Assembly (NCBI GenBank): GCA_002694745.1
Contig: NZMY01000013.1
Location: 124,001 to 188,000, forward strand
From: Croceicoccus sp.
Lineage (GTDB): Bacteria > Pseudomonadota > Alphaproteobacteria > Sphingomonadales > Sphingomonadaceae
DNA length: 64,000 nt
Direction: 5' to 3'
Shown here: piece after piece, positions 54,467-63,147 of the stretch
How the letters are laid out: every line of letters begins with the position of its first letter
How positions within the stretch are numbered: the first letter of the stretch is position 1
Position numbers and translations under genes: made by a program
Notes under the pieces: generated by a model
Seen by the model: the letters and a program-made list of their open reading frames with translations, nothing else
Database searches by the model: none
What the model was told of the DNA's origin: nothing

Positions 54467-55762
54467 TCAGCCGAGTGCCGCTTCGGGCTCTCTTGCAGTC
54501 TCGATCAATTGCAGGGGGGTGGCGTACATCGGCTCGGGCGCGCCGGCGGTGACCGCATAGACATTCTCCATGTGGCAGGGCCCCAGCTTCGCGCCGAAGA
54601 ACAGGCTGTCTAGGCTGACCAGCATGTCCTCCTCCATCACGAAGCCCTGCTTGACGCCCGACAGGCCCGCGGCAGGGAAGGGGAGGGGGATCTCCAGCGG
54701 CATCAACCCGATGCCATGCGCCACCACCAGCAGCTTTTCAGGCGCGGCGACGCCCTTGGACTTCAGATGTTCATAGCCGATCATCGACAGCGTGCTGGTC
54801 GATACGCCGGGGCGCAGCCGGTCGACCATCATCAGGAAGGCATCGCGCAATATGTCGTGCAGGCGGCGGTAATCCTCGCTCGCGCGGCCGACGACGGCGG
54901 TGCGGTTGATGTCGATCCAGAACCCGTCGAGCACGCCCTGCGTCTCGAGGATCACGATATCGCCATCGCGCAGCGCGCGATTGCCGGTGGTGCGAAACAG
55001 GTCGGGGATGAACTCGTCATCCTCGTAACTGCCGCCGAACAGCATCGCGCCTTCGTCCACCGGCACCACGCCACCCCGAACCATGAAGTCGCAGATGCCT
55101 GCCTGCACGTCGTTCCAGTCGACACCGGGGCCCAGCAGCGACCCGGCATGGGCGATCACCCGGTCGGCCATCACACCCACCTTGCGATAGGTTTCCAGCT
55201 CCTGCGCGGTCTTCACCACGCGCACCCGCATCATCAGGTCGAGGCAATCGGCGAATTCATGCGGCAGTTTCCCCGCGATCCCGGCCGAAATGCGGTGGCT
55301 GTCGAAACCGATGTGCGTGCCCGCCATGCCGTGATCGGCCAGCGCCGCGCCGATGGCGGCGACGATGTCGCTCTGGCACTCGCCGCGGATCGCGCCTGCC
55401 AGCGCCATCGCGTCCTCGGCCAGTTGCCCGCCCTTGCGGTCGGGATCGACATAGCGGCTGACCTCGCAGAAGTTCAGCATGTCGAAGGTGCGGATCTCGT
55501 CAAAGGTGCAGGCGGGAGTATCGCGGTTCAGCACCGCGACGATGCCCAGATTGGCCTCCGGAATCACCAATATCGCGGGCTTCGCCTCGTCGGCGAAGAC
55601 GATTGCCCCCGCAAACGGCTCCTGCTGGGTCCAGCGTTCGAGGATCGAGTGATAGCCCGTGGCATAGCGGACATCGTGCGGATGGGTCAGGACGACCGCG
55701 TCAAAGCCCTCCTCGGCCATCTTGGCGCGCAGTCGCGCCACGCGGGGGTTGGCATCGGTCAT
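54467..55762 (-). CDS. M24-fold (Xaa-Pro peptidase/creatinase-like) protein
   Basis: A 431-residue protein with the two-domain creatinase/aminopeptidase P layout: an N-terminal domain with MAEEGFDAVVLTHPHDVRYA and a pita-bread C-terminal domain from about 190. The expected metal ligands can be aligned as Glu273 (LETQG, usually Asp), Asp284 (IDINRT), His349 (AHGIGL), Asp385 (SLDSLFF, usually Glu) and Glu399 (CHMENVY), so two acidic ligands are exchanged in type, and the second His after GHGIG is missing (MPLEIP). It may be a lyase or hydrolase of a small molecule rather than a peptidase. It overlaps the cupin gene by ATGA. Confidence 0.85.
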   Translation of the reverse strand: MTDANPRVARLRAKMAEEGFDAVVLTHPHDVRYATGYHSILERWTQQEPFAGAIVFADEAKPAILVIPEANLGIVAVLNRDTPACTFDEIRTFDMLNFCEVSRYVDPDRKGGQLAEDAMALAGAIRGECQSDIVAAIGAALADHGMAGTHIGFDSHRISAGIAGKLPHEFADCLDLMMRVRVVKTAQELETYRKVGVMADRVIAHAGSLLGPGVDWNDVQAGICDFMVRGGVVPVDEGAMLFGGSYEDDEFIPDLFRTTGNRALRDGDIVILETQGVLDGFWIDINRTAVVGRASEDYRRLHDILRDAFLMMVDRLRPGVSTSTLSMIGYEHLKSKGVAAPEKLLVVAHGIGLMPLEIPLPFPAAGLSGVKQGFVMEEDMLVSLDSLFFGAKLGPCHMENVYAVTAGAPEPMYATPLQLIETAREPEAALG

Positions 55763-56256
55763 GCGGGCGCCCTTTCGCGGCCTGCTTCCCCTTGGGCCGC
55801 CTTCTCCTTGGCCGCCCCTTCGTTCGAAATGTCGTTGGTCATCTTTCCTTCGGACAGGTCGCGCAGGAATTCATGGTTGAAGACGAAGCGGATCTCGCCC
55901 TCCTCGCCGGTGAAGGCGACTGCGCCGTGCCCCATGAAGAGATATTCGGTGCGTTCCTTGCAATGCGCCTCGCTGTGACGCGAACCGATGGGTTCGTAGC
56001 CGTATGTGCCCTGCGGCGCGGAGCCGACGTCATAGATCAGCTCGCCCTTGGTGACGAAATATTCGCCCGGACCAAGGTGCCAGTGCGGGGCGAATGTCGC
56101 GCCCGGCTCCATTTCGACGAACAGCACCCAGTCGCCCGTTTCCGCGCTGTATCGCAGCAGGCGGATGCTGGTCCCGGTGCCCAGCATCAGCGGTTCGGTA
56201 TCGTTGATATTGACGATCAGGTCGCCGGGCTTACCGGCATCGTGCTTCTGGCTCAT
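55759..56256 (-). CDS. Cupin-domain protein
   Basis: A 165-residue cupin starting MSQKHDAGKPGDLIVNIND. The metal-binding first motif is FAPHWHLGPGEYFVTKGEL (His58, His60, Glu65), and the second motif has His94/His98 in GSRHSEAHCKERTEYLF. The layout resembles small cupin dioxygenases such as 2,4'-dihydroxyacetophenone dioxygenase or ChrR-like cupins. The last 25 residues are Ala/Lys/Glu-rich. GGAG precedes the ATG at 56256. The stop overlaps the M24 start (ATGA), so they are translationally coupled and presumably act on successive or the same substrate. Confidence 0.85.
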   Translation of the reverse strand: MSQKHDAGKPGDLIVNINDTEPLMLGTGTSIRLLRYSAETGDWVLFVEMEPGATFAPHWHLGPGEYFVTKGELIYDVGSAPQGTYGYEPIGSRHSEAHCKERTEYLFMGHGAVAFTGEEGEIRFVFNHEFLRDLSEGKMTNDISNEGAAKEKAAQGEAGRERAPA

Positions 56257-56302
56257 GGTCTTCGCTCCTGTTTCGAAAATGGCGGTCACATGGTGGCGGG
56301 CA

Positions 56303-57073
56303 TCACATTGTGGCGGTCAGGCCCTCATCGGCGGCGATCACCGCGCCGTGCAGCGCGCTGGAATGTGGGCCGAGGAGGAAGAGGATCAGGTCGGCGATCT
56401 GTTCGGGTTCCATGAAGAACTGGCGGCGCGGACTGGGGTGGCCGTCCATCAGCGCGGCGATCGCACTTTCGCCCTCGGGCGTGCGCAGGCCCGCCGTCAG
56501 CGGCGTGGCGACCGCACCCGGGCACACGCAATTGATGCGGATGCCCTTGGCGCCCAGTTCCGCGGCCAAAGTGCGCGCCAGCATGGCGACGCCCGCTTTC
56601 GACGCGCTATAGGCGCTGTCGCCCGCGCGCCCCGCGGTGCCGCTGACCGATCCGACGAAGACGATGGCACCTTCGCCCGCCTCAATCATCGCGGGCAGCA
56701 CCGCATTGGCGACATAGAAATTGCCTTTGAGGTTCACGTCGACATGCCGGTCGAACAGCGACACCGGGCTTTCGGGCACCGGATTGGGCTGCCACACCGC
56801 CGCATTGTTGACGAGCAGCGTGGCTGGGCCGAGTTCGCCCGCCAGCCTTTCCACCGCGCGTTCGACCGCCGCATTGTCCGCGATGTCGAGACAGGCGAAA
56901 CCGTCGATCTCGCCTGCCTCCTGCGCGCTTCGCAGGCTGTCCTCGCTCTCGTTGGACAGAACCGCCACCTTGGCGCCGCCTTCGCGCAGCATGCGTGTGA
57001 CGGCGCCGCCGATACCCGATGTGCCCCCGGTGACGATGGCGGTCCGGCCTGCAAAGGGCGCATCGCCGCTCAT
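56303..57073 (-). CDS. Short-chain dehydrogenase/reductase 1
   Basis: A 256-residue classical SDR: cofactor motif TGGTSGIGGAV, NNAAVWQPNP, catalytic Ser in VFVGSVSGTAG and Tyr-Lys in SAYSASKAGVAML, then CVCPGAVATPL. After the beta1 strand the region VAVLSNESED lacks the Asp typical of strict NAD enzymes, so cofactor preference is open. The ATG at 57073 overlaps the stop of SDR 2 (ATGA). Oxidises or reduces a hydroxyl/keto group in the unknown pathway of this operon. Confidence 0.9.
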   Translation of the reverse strand: MSGDAPFAGRTAIVTGGTSGIGGAVTRMLREGGAKVAVLSNESEDSLRSAQEAGEIDGFACLDIADNAAVERAVERLAGELGPATLLVNNAAVWQPNPVPESPVSLFDRHVDVNLKGNFYVANAVLPAMIEAGEGAIVFVGSVSGTAGRAGDSAYSASKAGVAMLARTLAAELGAKGIRINCVCPGAVATPLTAGLRTPEGESAIAALMDGHPSPRRQFFMEPEQIADLILFLLGPHSSALHGAVIAADEGLTATM

Positions 57074-57852
57074 TGCGCGGTGAACCCGCCGTCGACCACC
57101 ATCGCCGACCCGTGCATGTATCCCGCATCGTCGCTGGCGAGGAAACGCACCGCCTTGGCAATATCCTCCGGCTCGGCCAGGCGGCCGATGGGGTGGGCAG
57201 GTGCCAGCCCCTCGCGCGCGGCCTCGACGCTTTCGGCAAAGCCCTCGTCGACGAAGCGCTGCATGATGTGGTCGACCATGCCGGTGTTGACCCCGCTGGG
57301 ATGCACCGAATTGACGCGGATCTTGTAGCCGAGCGCCGAAAACTCCAGCGCCGCCGCCTTGGTCAGCATGGTCACCGCCGCCTTGGACGCGCAATAGCCG
57401 GTGTGCAGCGGCGACCCGATCAGCCCCGCGACCGAGGCGATGTTCACGATGGCAGCGCCGTGCGGCAGCTTCTCGCCGCTGCGCTTCATCAGCTGCGCGG
57501 CGATCTTGGTGCCAAGGAACGGCCCCTCGACATTGACCGCCATCTGCTTCTTCCAGTCGGCGAGCGAGGTATTCTCCAGCTTTTCGACCACCACGATGCC
57601 CGCGACGTGGACAAGGATGTCCAGCTGGCCGTGCTCCGCCTCGATCGCGCCGATCACGCGCGACCATGCGGCCTCGTCGGTAACGTCGAGCTGGTGGTAT
57701 TCGGCAACGCCGGTGCCGTCGCTGGTGCTTTCCGGAATATCCGCGCCGATCACATGCGCGCCCGCGCCTGCCAGCGTGCGGGCGATTTCCGATCCGATCC
57801 CGCCGGTCGATCCGGTGACAAGGGCGATCCGCCCGTCGAGCGCGCCGGTCAT
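57070..57852 (-). CDS. Short-chain dehydrogenase/reductase 2
   Basis: A 260-residue classical SDR: TGSTGGIGSEIAR, an Asp at the end of beta2 in VIGADIPES that favours NAD, HVAGIVVVEKLEN in place of the usual NNAG, catalytic Ser in IVNIASVAGLIGSP, Tyr-Lys in TGYCASKAAVTML, and SVHPSGVNTGM. The ATG at 57852 overlaps the stop of the ABM gene. Two adjacent SDRs suggest consecutive or stereospecific alcohol oxidations. Confidence 0.9.
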   Translation of the reverse strand: MTGALDGRIALVTGSTGGIGSEIARTLAGAGAHVIGADIPESTSDGTGVAEYHQLDVTDEAAWSRVIGAIEAEHGQLDILVHVAGIVVVEKLENTSLADWKKQMAVNVEGPFLGTKIAAQLMKRSGEKLPHGAAIVNIASVAGLIGSPLHTGYCASKAAVTMLTKAAALEFSALGYKIRVNSVHPSGVNTGMVDHIMQRFVDEGFAESVEAAREGLAPAHPIGRLAEPEDIAKAVRFLASDDAGYMHGSAMVVDGGFTAQ

Positions 57853-58166
57853 TGCATCTCTCCCATCCGGGCGAAGCTGCCGAGCGGTTCGCATTCGCGG
57901 ATCACCGGCTCACCGTCGAGGCAGGCCCAGCCTTCCTCCGACATGGCGAGGTGGTAGGGCATGTTGGCATGCCGTTCCTTCGCGGCTTCGTCGGCGAAGA
58001 CTTCCACGAAGTGAAAGCGGTTCGCATCGTCGCGGTCGCGCAGCACCTGGAACACCAGCGTATCGGGTTCGCCGGCGTGCACATCCTTGCGCAGCTGCGT
58101 TATCAGCTCGGCAAAGCGTTCGGCCTTGTCGGGCTTGACGCGGACGGTCATGAGTATGGCAATCAT
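57849..58166 (-). CDS. Antibiotic biosynthesis monooxygenase (ABM/YgiN-like) domain protein
   Basis: A 105-residue ferredoxin-like-fold protein: MIAILMTVRVKPDKAERFAE, TLVFQVLRDRDDANRFHFVE, and ADEAAKERHANMPYHLAMSE. The HFVEVF and Tyr-His pattern is typical of YgiN-like quinol monooxygenases and related small enzymes, though some members are non-enzymatic. It is the first gene of the eight-gene operon; its start is only 29 bp from the divergent TPR gene, so the promoter must be very compact or lie within that gene. The start is the ATG at 58166. Confidence 0.85.
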   Translation of the reverse strand: MIAILMTVRVKPDKAERFAELITQLRKDVHAGEPDTLVFQVLRDRDDANRFHFVEVFADEAAKERHANMPYHLAMSEEGWACLDGEPVIRECEPLGSFARMGEMQ

Positions 58167-58195
58167 GAAAAGCAGATCCCTTCGATGGTGAAAAC

Positions 58196-59725
58196 ATGCC
58201 GGTGAGAGGCGAAATACTGGCCGATGCCGTGGCGGCGCTGCGCGGCGGCGATACCGCAAGGGCGCTGGCGCTGGCCGACGGCCTGCTGGCGAGAGATGGC
58301 AGCGATCCCGACGCGCTGACGGTGCGCGGCATGGCGCTGCAGGCCCGAGGCGCGGTGCAGGACGCGATCGCCGCGATGCGCGCCGCCCATGCCGCCGATC
58401 CGGCCAATCCGGCGCGCGCGGTCAATCTGGGGCTGGCCTTGAAGGCGGGCGGTCTGCACGACGAAGCCGTTGTCATGCTGCAGCAGGCGGTCGCAGCACG
58501 GCCGCAGCATGCGCCCGGCCTTGCCAATCTCGGCTCCTGCCTGATTGCGGCGGATCAGGCCGAGGAAGCGGTGGGCGTTCTCGAACGCGCGGTGGCGCTG
58601 TCCGGGCAGGACGCCGGCGCACAAAACAATCTCGGCGTCGCGCTGGCGCGCTGCGGCCGCGATGGGGAAGCGCTGGGGCGCTATGATGCGGCGCTCGCTT
58701 TGAAGCCCGCTTTCCACGAGGCGCGGCTCAATCGCGCCGATGCGCTGCACCGGCTGGGAAGGGCGGGGGAGGCGCTGCGCGAGGCGCAGGCGGTGCTGGA
58801 TGCCGTTCCCGGCCATCCGCGCGCCGCCAATGTCGCGGGCATGGCCTGCGAGGCCTTGGGAGAGCACGAGGGGGCCATCGCGATCTGGCGCGATGCGCTG
58901 GACCGGCAGCCCAGCCATCCGGTTGGCGTCAATCTGATGCGCCTGCTGCTGAAACTGGGGCGCGAGGACGAGGTGCCGCCCATCGCGGACCGCTTGCTCT
59001 CCGCCGCGCCGGGCAGCACCACGCCGCTCGCCTATCTCGCCGCCGCGCTCGACCGCGCGGGGGAGGGGGCTGCGCTGGACGCATTGTGCGAAATCGAGCG
59101 TTTCGTGCGCATCATCGACATCACGCCGCCTGCCGGTTTCGCGACGGTGGACGCGTTCGGCGCCGCGCTCGAGGGTGAGTTGCGAGCGCATCCCTCGCTG
59201 ACCTTCGAACCCGAAGGCCTCGTCACGCGCAAGGGGCGGCAGAGCGGCGAACTGGCCGATGCGGACACCCCGGCCATTGCGGCTCTGGCTGACATCGCCC
59301 GCACCGCGCTGGCGGAACACGCAGAGGCGATCGGAGAGGGTCCGGCGCATCCCTTTGCCGATGCACGGCCCGAAGGCTGGAGCCTGACCCTGTGGGGCAC
59401 GCTGCTGACCCCCGGCGGCGCGGTGGAGCCGCATATCCACGCCCCCAACTGGCTGTCGGGCGTCTATTACCCCGCCGCCATCACGGCGGACGACAGCGAC
59501 GAAGGCGCCTTCGCCATCGGTCCGCTGCCCGAAGAGCTGGGCGGTGGCGGCACCGCGCGCGTGATCCGGCCAAGGGCCGGGCGCATGATCCTGTTTCCCT
59601 CGTTCCTGTGGCACGGCACGCTGCCATTCAGCGGGGGGGGCGAACGCATCAGCCTTGCGTTCGACATGGTGCCCGATGGGGTGGGCCGCCCGCACCGCCT
59701 GCCGCCCAGGGCGACAAGGCCCTGA
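58196..59725 (+). CDS. TPR-repeat protein with C-terminal 2OG-Fe(II) oxygenase-like domain
   Basis: A 509-residue protein. Residues 1-300 are tetratricopeptide-like helical repeats (for example NPARAVNLGLALKAGGLHDE and AGAQNNLGVALARCGRDGEA). Residues about 370-500 match the putative 2OG-Fe(II) oxygenase family seen in such TPR proteins: His near 410 in EPHIHAPNWLSGVYYP, His near 471 in FPSFLWHGTLPF and Arg in GERISLAFDM for 2-oxoglutarate. It may hydroxylate a protein or peptide partner. It is divergent from the eight-gene operon and convergent with the TonB receptor (48-bp gap). Confidence 0.85.
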   Translation: MPVRGEILADAVAALRGGDTARALALADGLLARDGSDPDALTVRGMALQARGAVQDAIAAMRAAHAADPANPARAVNLGLALKAGGLHDEAVVMLQQAVAARPQHAPGLANLGSCLIAADQAEEAVGVLERAVALSGQDAGAQNNLGVALARCGRDGEALGRYDAALALKPAFHEARLNRADALHRLGRAGEALREAQAVLDAVPGHPRAANVAGMACEALGEHEGAIAIWRDALDRQPSHPVGVNLMRLLLKLGREDEVPPIADRLLSAAPGSTTPLAYLAAALDRAGEGAALDALCEIERFVRIIDITPPAGFATVDAFGAALEGELRAHPSLTFEPEGLVTRKGRQSGELADADTPAIAALADIARTALAEHAEAIGEGPAHPFADARPEGWSLTLWGTLLTPGGAVEPHIHAPNWLSGVYYPAAITADDSDEGAFAIGPLPEELGGGGTARVIRPRAGRMILFPSFLWHGTLPFSGGGERISLAFDMVPDGVGRPHRLPPRATRP

Positions 59726-59773
59726 ACGAGCAGGAAGAGCGGACAGCCCGGGGGAGAGACGCAAGGCCATCGG

Positions 59774-62158
59774 TCAGTAGTTGATCCAAAGCTCCACGCC
59801 GTAAGAGCGGGGCGGGGCGTAATTGGTGAAGTTGAACAGGCCCGCGACCGAATTGGCGGAGACGCGATAGGTCTCGTCCAGCAGGTTGCGGCCATAGAGC
59901 GACACGCGCAGTCCGGACGGATCGGTCCAGTTGATTGACGCCCCGACCAGCGTGCGGGCCTGGCCCTGCGTGAAGGGGGCGTTCAGCGTGACCGATTCAA
60001 ATTCCGACTGGTAGTTGATGTCGGCGCCGATATCGATCTCGCCGAAATCGAACGGCGGGAACTGATATCTCGCGGTGCCGCCCACGGTCCATTCGGGCAC
60101 ATTGCGCAGGCCAAGCCCCGATGCATCGTCATTGGTCCCGTCGCCGTCGATATCGGTCAGGAATTCGAGATATTTGGCCTTTTGCCAGCCCAGCGAGGCA
60201 CCGAGCGTCAGCCCCTCGACCGGCACGGCGCTGCCTTCGACCTCAAGGCCGTAAACCTCGGCCTTGCCCGCGTTGGTGGTGCGGGTTTCCTGCCCCGGCA
60301 GGCCGGTGATCGGATCGGTGAAGGGCACCACCGCGTCGCGCTGAAGGTCGTTGTACTTCACATAGAAGCCCGCGACGTTCAGCCGCGCGCGCCGGTCTGC
60401 CGTCTCGGTCTTGAAGCCCAGTTCGAAGCTGTCGGCGGTCTCTTCCTCGAACGGCAGGGCGGAGGTCGCCGACATCGCCTGTTCGTTGTATCCGCCCGAC
60501 TTGTAGCCCTGGCTATAGGTGAAGTAGTTGTTGATATTGGGCGATATTTCCCAGCGATAGCCGGCGCGGATGGTCGGCTTTTCAAACTTGTCCGAATCCG
60601 AATATTCGGGCCAGAACCCCGTCTCGATGATCGAACGGCGCACCTGCGGGCGGACGGAAAAGCTCTTTTCCTCGACCGTGTAGCGTGCCCCGAAGAACAC
60701 GGCGAAGGGATCGCTGATGTTGTATTCCGCTTCGCCGAACGCGGCATAGCTGTCGACCTTGTAGTCGGCGGTGGACTGGTTGGGATCGCTCAGCGCGGTC
60801 GGATCGCCCAGGAAACGCAGGAAGCCGAGGAAGCTGGTCGCCCGCGCATCGAGCGTCTGGCCCCAGTACATGCCGCCGACGGTGAACTTGAACCGGTCCG
60901 AGAAGTCCGAGCTGAAGCGCGTTTCAAAGCTGTATTGCTCGCGCACGTCGTTGCGGGTGGACACGAACAGATAGGCGTTTTCGCCCGTGTAGTCCGACGG
61001 CAGGATCGACTTCACCCGGCGGTAACCGCCCACCGCGGTGATCGAACCCAGCCCCGGCATGTTATGCTCGCCGCGCAGATAGGCGCCGTCGACGTCGATG
61101 CGGTGGCCCAGCAGCGTGCCGGGGCAGGTCGCGGCGTCGATGTCGCCTTCGCACAGCGTGGTGCCGGTGTCGAACGGGTCGGTCCCGTCGGTCTGGATCC
61201 CTTCGAAGCCCACGACGTCGAACAGGAAACCCGGCGGCGTTTCATTGACCGACGGCGGCGAATCCCCGCGGTCGCGCAGAAATTCATAGGTCAGCATGAA
61301 TTCGGTATCGGGCGTCGCTTCCCAGAGCAGCTTTGCCCGCGCGTTGAAATAGCGGGTGCCGCCGAAATTTTCGCCCGTCGCACGCCGGCCCTGCGGCTCG
61401 TCGACATCGTTGTTCTTGGTGAGCTTGTAATAGCCGTCGCTTTCCTGGAACGAACCGGCGAAGCGGAAATACAGCCCGTCGGTGATCGGCAGGTTGAGCG
61501 AGGCCTTCACGTCCTTGGTGTCGAAGCTGGAATAGCCCAGCCGGATCTGCCCGCCGAGCGTGGTCTCAGGCCGCTTGGTGATGACATTGACCACGCCGCC
61601 CACGGTGTTCTTGCCGAACAATGTGCCTTGCGGTCCGCGCAGCACCTCGATCCGTTCGACGTCGAACAGGTCAAACAGCTGGGTCTGGACGTGGGCCAGC
61701 ACGAAATCGTCGACCACCACGCCCACGGCGGGTTCGAAGGTCAGGATGATGTCGCCAGTCGACTGGCCTCGAATGCCGATGGAGGCCGCGTTGAAGCCGG
61801 GCACATTGGTGATGACCACGTTGGGCACATCGCCCGCCAGTGCGCGGATGTCGGCGGCGAACTTGTTGTCGATCGCCTGCGAGGTGAAAGCTGTGACCGC
61901 GACGGGCGTTTCCTGCAGCGATTCCGACACGCGCCTTGCGGTGACGACGATTTCCTCCAGCCCCGTGGCCTGTCCCTGTTGTGCGGTCGGGGAAGGGGTG
62001 GGGGCAGCGGGGTCGAGCGCGCCGGGATCCGCAGGCATGTCCTGCGATGGCGGGGGCGCATCGTCCGTCTGGGCCAGCGCGGTCGTGCTGGCTGAACAAA
62101 ACAGGCCTGCAATGGCCAAGCGCAAGGCGCAACTCGTCTGTTGGCGGAATCCACCCAT
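59774..62158 (-). CDS. TonB-dependent receptor
   Basis: A 794-residue outer-membrane receptor. Signal peptide ALRLAIAGLFCSASTTALAQ, then a Pro/Asp-rich linker, the TonB-box-like EEIVVTARRVSESLQETPVA, plug motifs VVITNVPGFNAASIGIRGQS and VERIEVLRGPQGTLFGKNTV, and a barrel ending VELWINY. This is the large iron-complex-outer-membrane class that in sphingomonads imports many substrates besides iron, e.g. aromatic or carbohydrate molecules. GGAGAGG precedes the ATG at 62158. It is divergent from a TetR regulator and beside the uncharacterised operon, so it is the likely importer for that operon's substrate. Confidence 0.92.
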   Translation of the reverse strand: MGGFRQQTSCALRLAIAGLFCSASTTALAQTDDAPPPSQDMPADPGALDPAAPTPSPTAQQGQATGLEEIVVTARRVSESLQETPVAVTAFTSQAIDNKFAADIRALAGDVPNVVITNVPGFNAASIGIRGQSTGDIILTFEPAVGVVVDDFVLAHVQTQLFDLFDVERIEVLRGPQGTLFGKNTVGGVVNVITKRPETTLGGQIRLGYSSFDTKDVKASLNLPITDGLYFRFAGSFQESDGYYKLTKNNDVDEPQGRRATGENFGGTRYFNARAKLLWEATPDTEFMLTYEFLRDRGDSPPSVNETPPGFLFDVVGFEGIQTDGTDPFDTGTTLCEGDIDAATCPGTLLGHRIDVDGAYLRGEHNMPGLGSITAVGGYRRVKSILPSDYTGENAYLFVSTRNDVREQYSFETRFSSDFSDRFKFTVGGMYWGQTLDARATSFLGFLRFLGDPTALSDPNQSTADYKVDSYAAFGEAEYNISDPFAVFFGARYTVEEKSFSVRPQVRRSIIETGFWPEYSDSDKFEKPTIRAGYRWEISPNINNYFTYSQGYKSGGYNEQAMSATSALPFEEETADSFELGFKTETADRRARLNVAGFYVKYNDLQRDAVVPFTDPITGLPGQETRTTNAGKAEVYGLEVEGSAVPVEGLTLGASLGWQKAKYLEFLTDIDGDGTNDDASGLGLRNVPEWTVGGTARYQFPPFDFGEIDIGADINYQSEFESVTLNAPFTQGQARTLVGASINWTDPSGLRVSLYGRNLLDETYRVSANSVAGLFNFTNYAPPRSYGVELWINY

Positions 62159-62263
62159 CGGCTTTCCCTCTCCATGTTTCCGTTCGCTGTTTTGACTGCG
62201 AATCGGTTTCGTGATCGCCATCGTTGGGCGATGAGGACAAAAGAACATGGATAATCATTTTTA

Positions 62264-62299
62264 CCAAGCGAAAAACAAACATTTATGTTTTTTTCTTGG
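62264..62299. promoter_or_regulatory. Inverted repeat between TonB receptor and TetR genes
   Basis: CCAAG (62264-62268) and CTTGG (62295-62299) flank A-rich and T-rich tracts around the perfect palindrome AAACAT-TT-ATGTTT (62277-62290). It lies in the 183-bp divergent gap, 43 nt before the TetR start. It is a candidate operator for the TetR protein. Confidence 0.5.
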
Positions 62300-62341
62300 G
62301 CGGCTTCCTTCGAAAACCGCAGAACGCTAAGGTTTTCGCTT

Positions 62342-63145
62342 ATGGCCAAAATCACGCCTGAACCGGTCGAGACTGCCGAGACACAGCTTCACGTGACGCG
62401 AAGCGGTGCATCGCGCCGCGTGCCGCGCCGCTACACCAGCCCCGCGATGGCCGAACGGCGGCAACGCATCATCGATTGCGCGCACCGCCTGCTGGGCGAG
62501 GCGGGGGCCGAGGGCATGACCATCGCCCGCCTGTGCCGCGAGGCGGAGGTGGCGCCGCGCACGATCTATCGCCTGTTCACCGACAAGGACGGGGTGATCT
62601 TCGCCACCGTCGCCGACCGCATGCGCGAGGTGCGTAGCGTGATCGCGCGCAAGAACCGCACCTATACGCTGGACGTGGTGTTCGACGAGCTGGACTGGAT
62701 GGTCAGCGAGATGGAGCGCGACACCGAATATGCGCGGGTCGCGATCGGCTTCAACTTCGCGCTGAACCCCCGGACGGCCGAGGTTCGCGAATTGCGTTCG
62801 GTCGCCTATAACCGGTTCCGCAACTGGCTGGATCTGCAGATAGAGGCTGGGCATACGCGCGCCGATCTCGACCTGGAAAGGCTGGCGCAGCGGCACGTGG
62901 TCAGCGAGTTCCTCGTCTATCGCCGCTGGGCGATCGAGATCACCGACAGCGCCGCCTGCCGCATCGAATTGCGCTGCGCCTTCCTGCAAAGCGCCGCCGT
63001 GGTGCTGACGGGCGAGGCGCAGGAGATGGCGCTGCGCCAGCTGGCCGAATATCACGCCAAGCTGGGCATGTCCGAGATCGGCGCCGCCGCCTCCACCAAC
63101 CGCGCCGAGCGCGACGCGGGCGAGGACTTCGTCGGCCGCGCCTGA
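62342..63145 (+). CDS. TetR-family transcriptional regulator
   Basis: A 267-residue regulator, MAKITPEPVETAETQLHVTR at the start, with an N-terminal extension of about 35 residues before the TetR helix-turn-helix (AERRQRIIDCAHRLLGEAGA, MTIARLCREAEVAPRTIYRL, FTDKDGVIFATVADRM). The ligand domain (about 90-267) has no recognised signature. The start ATG at 62342 is chosen over 62285. It is divergent from the TonB receptor and convergent with the PQQ dehydrogenase; it most likely controls the receptor and perhaps the eight-gene operon. Confidence 0.9.
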   Translation: MAKITPEPVETAETQLHVTRSGASRRVPRRYTSPAMAERRQRIIDCAHRLLGEAGAEGMTIARLCREAEVAPRTIYRLFTDKDGVIFATVADRMREVRSVIARKNRTYTLDVVFDELDWMVSEMERDTEYARVAIGFNFALNPRTAEVRELRSVAYNRFRNWLDLQIEAGHTRADLDLERLAQRHVVSEFLVYRRWAIEITDSAACRIELRCAFLQSAAVVLTGEAQEMALRQLAEYHAKLGMSEIGAAASTNRAERDAGEDFVGRA

Positions 63146-63147
63146 TC

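Noticed and set aside
54467-55762. M24 protein as the DMSP lyase DddP
   Set aside because: From memory of DddP the sequence differs throughout and the ligand pattern is not the same; no other DMSP genes are near.
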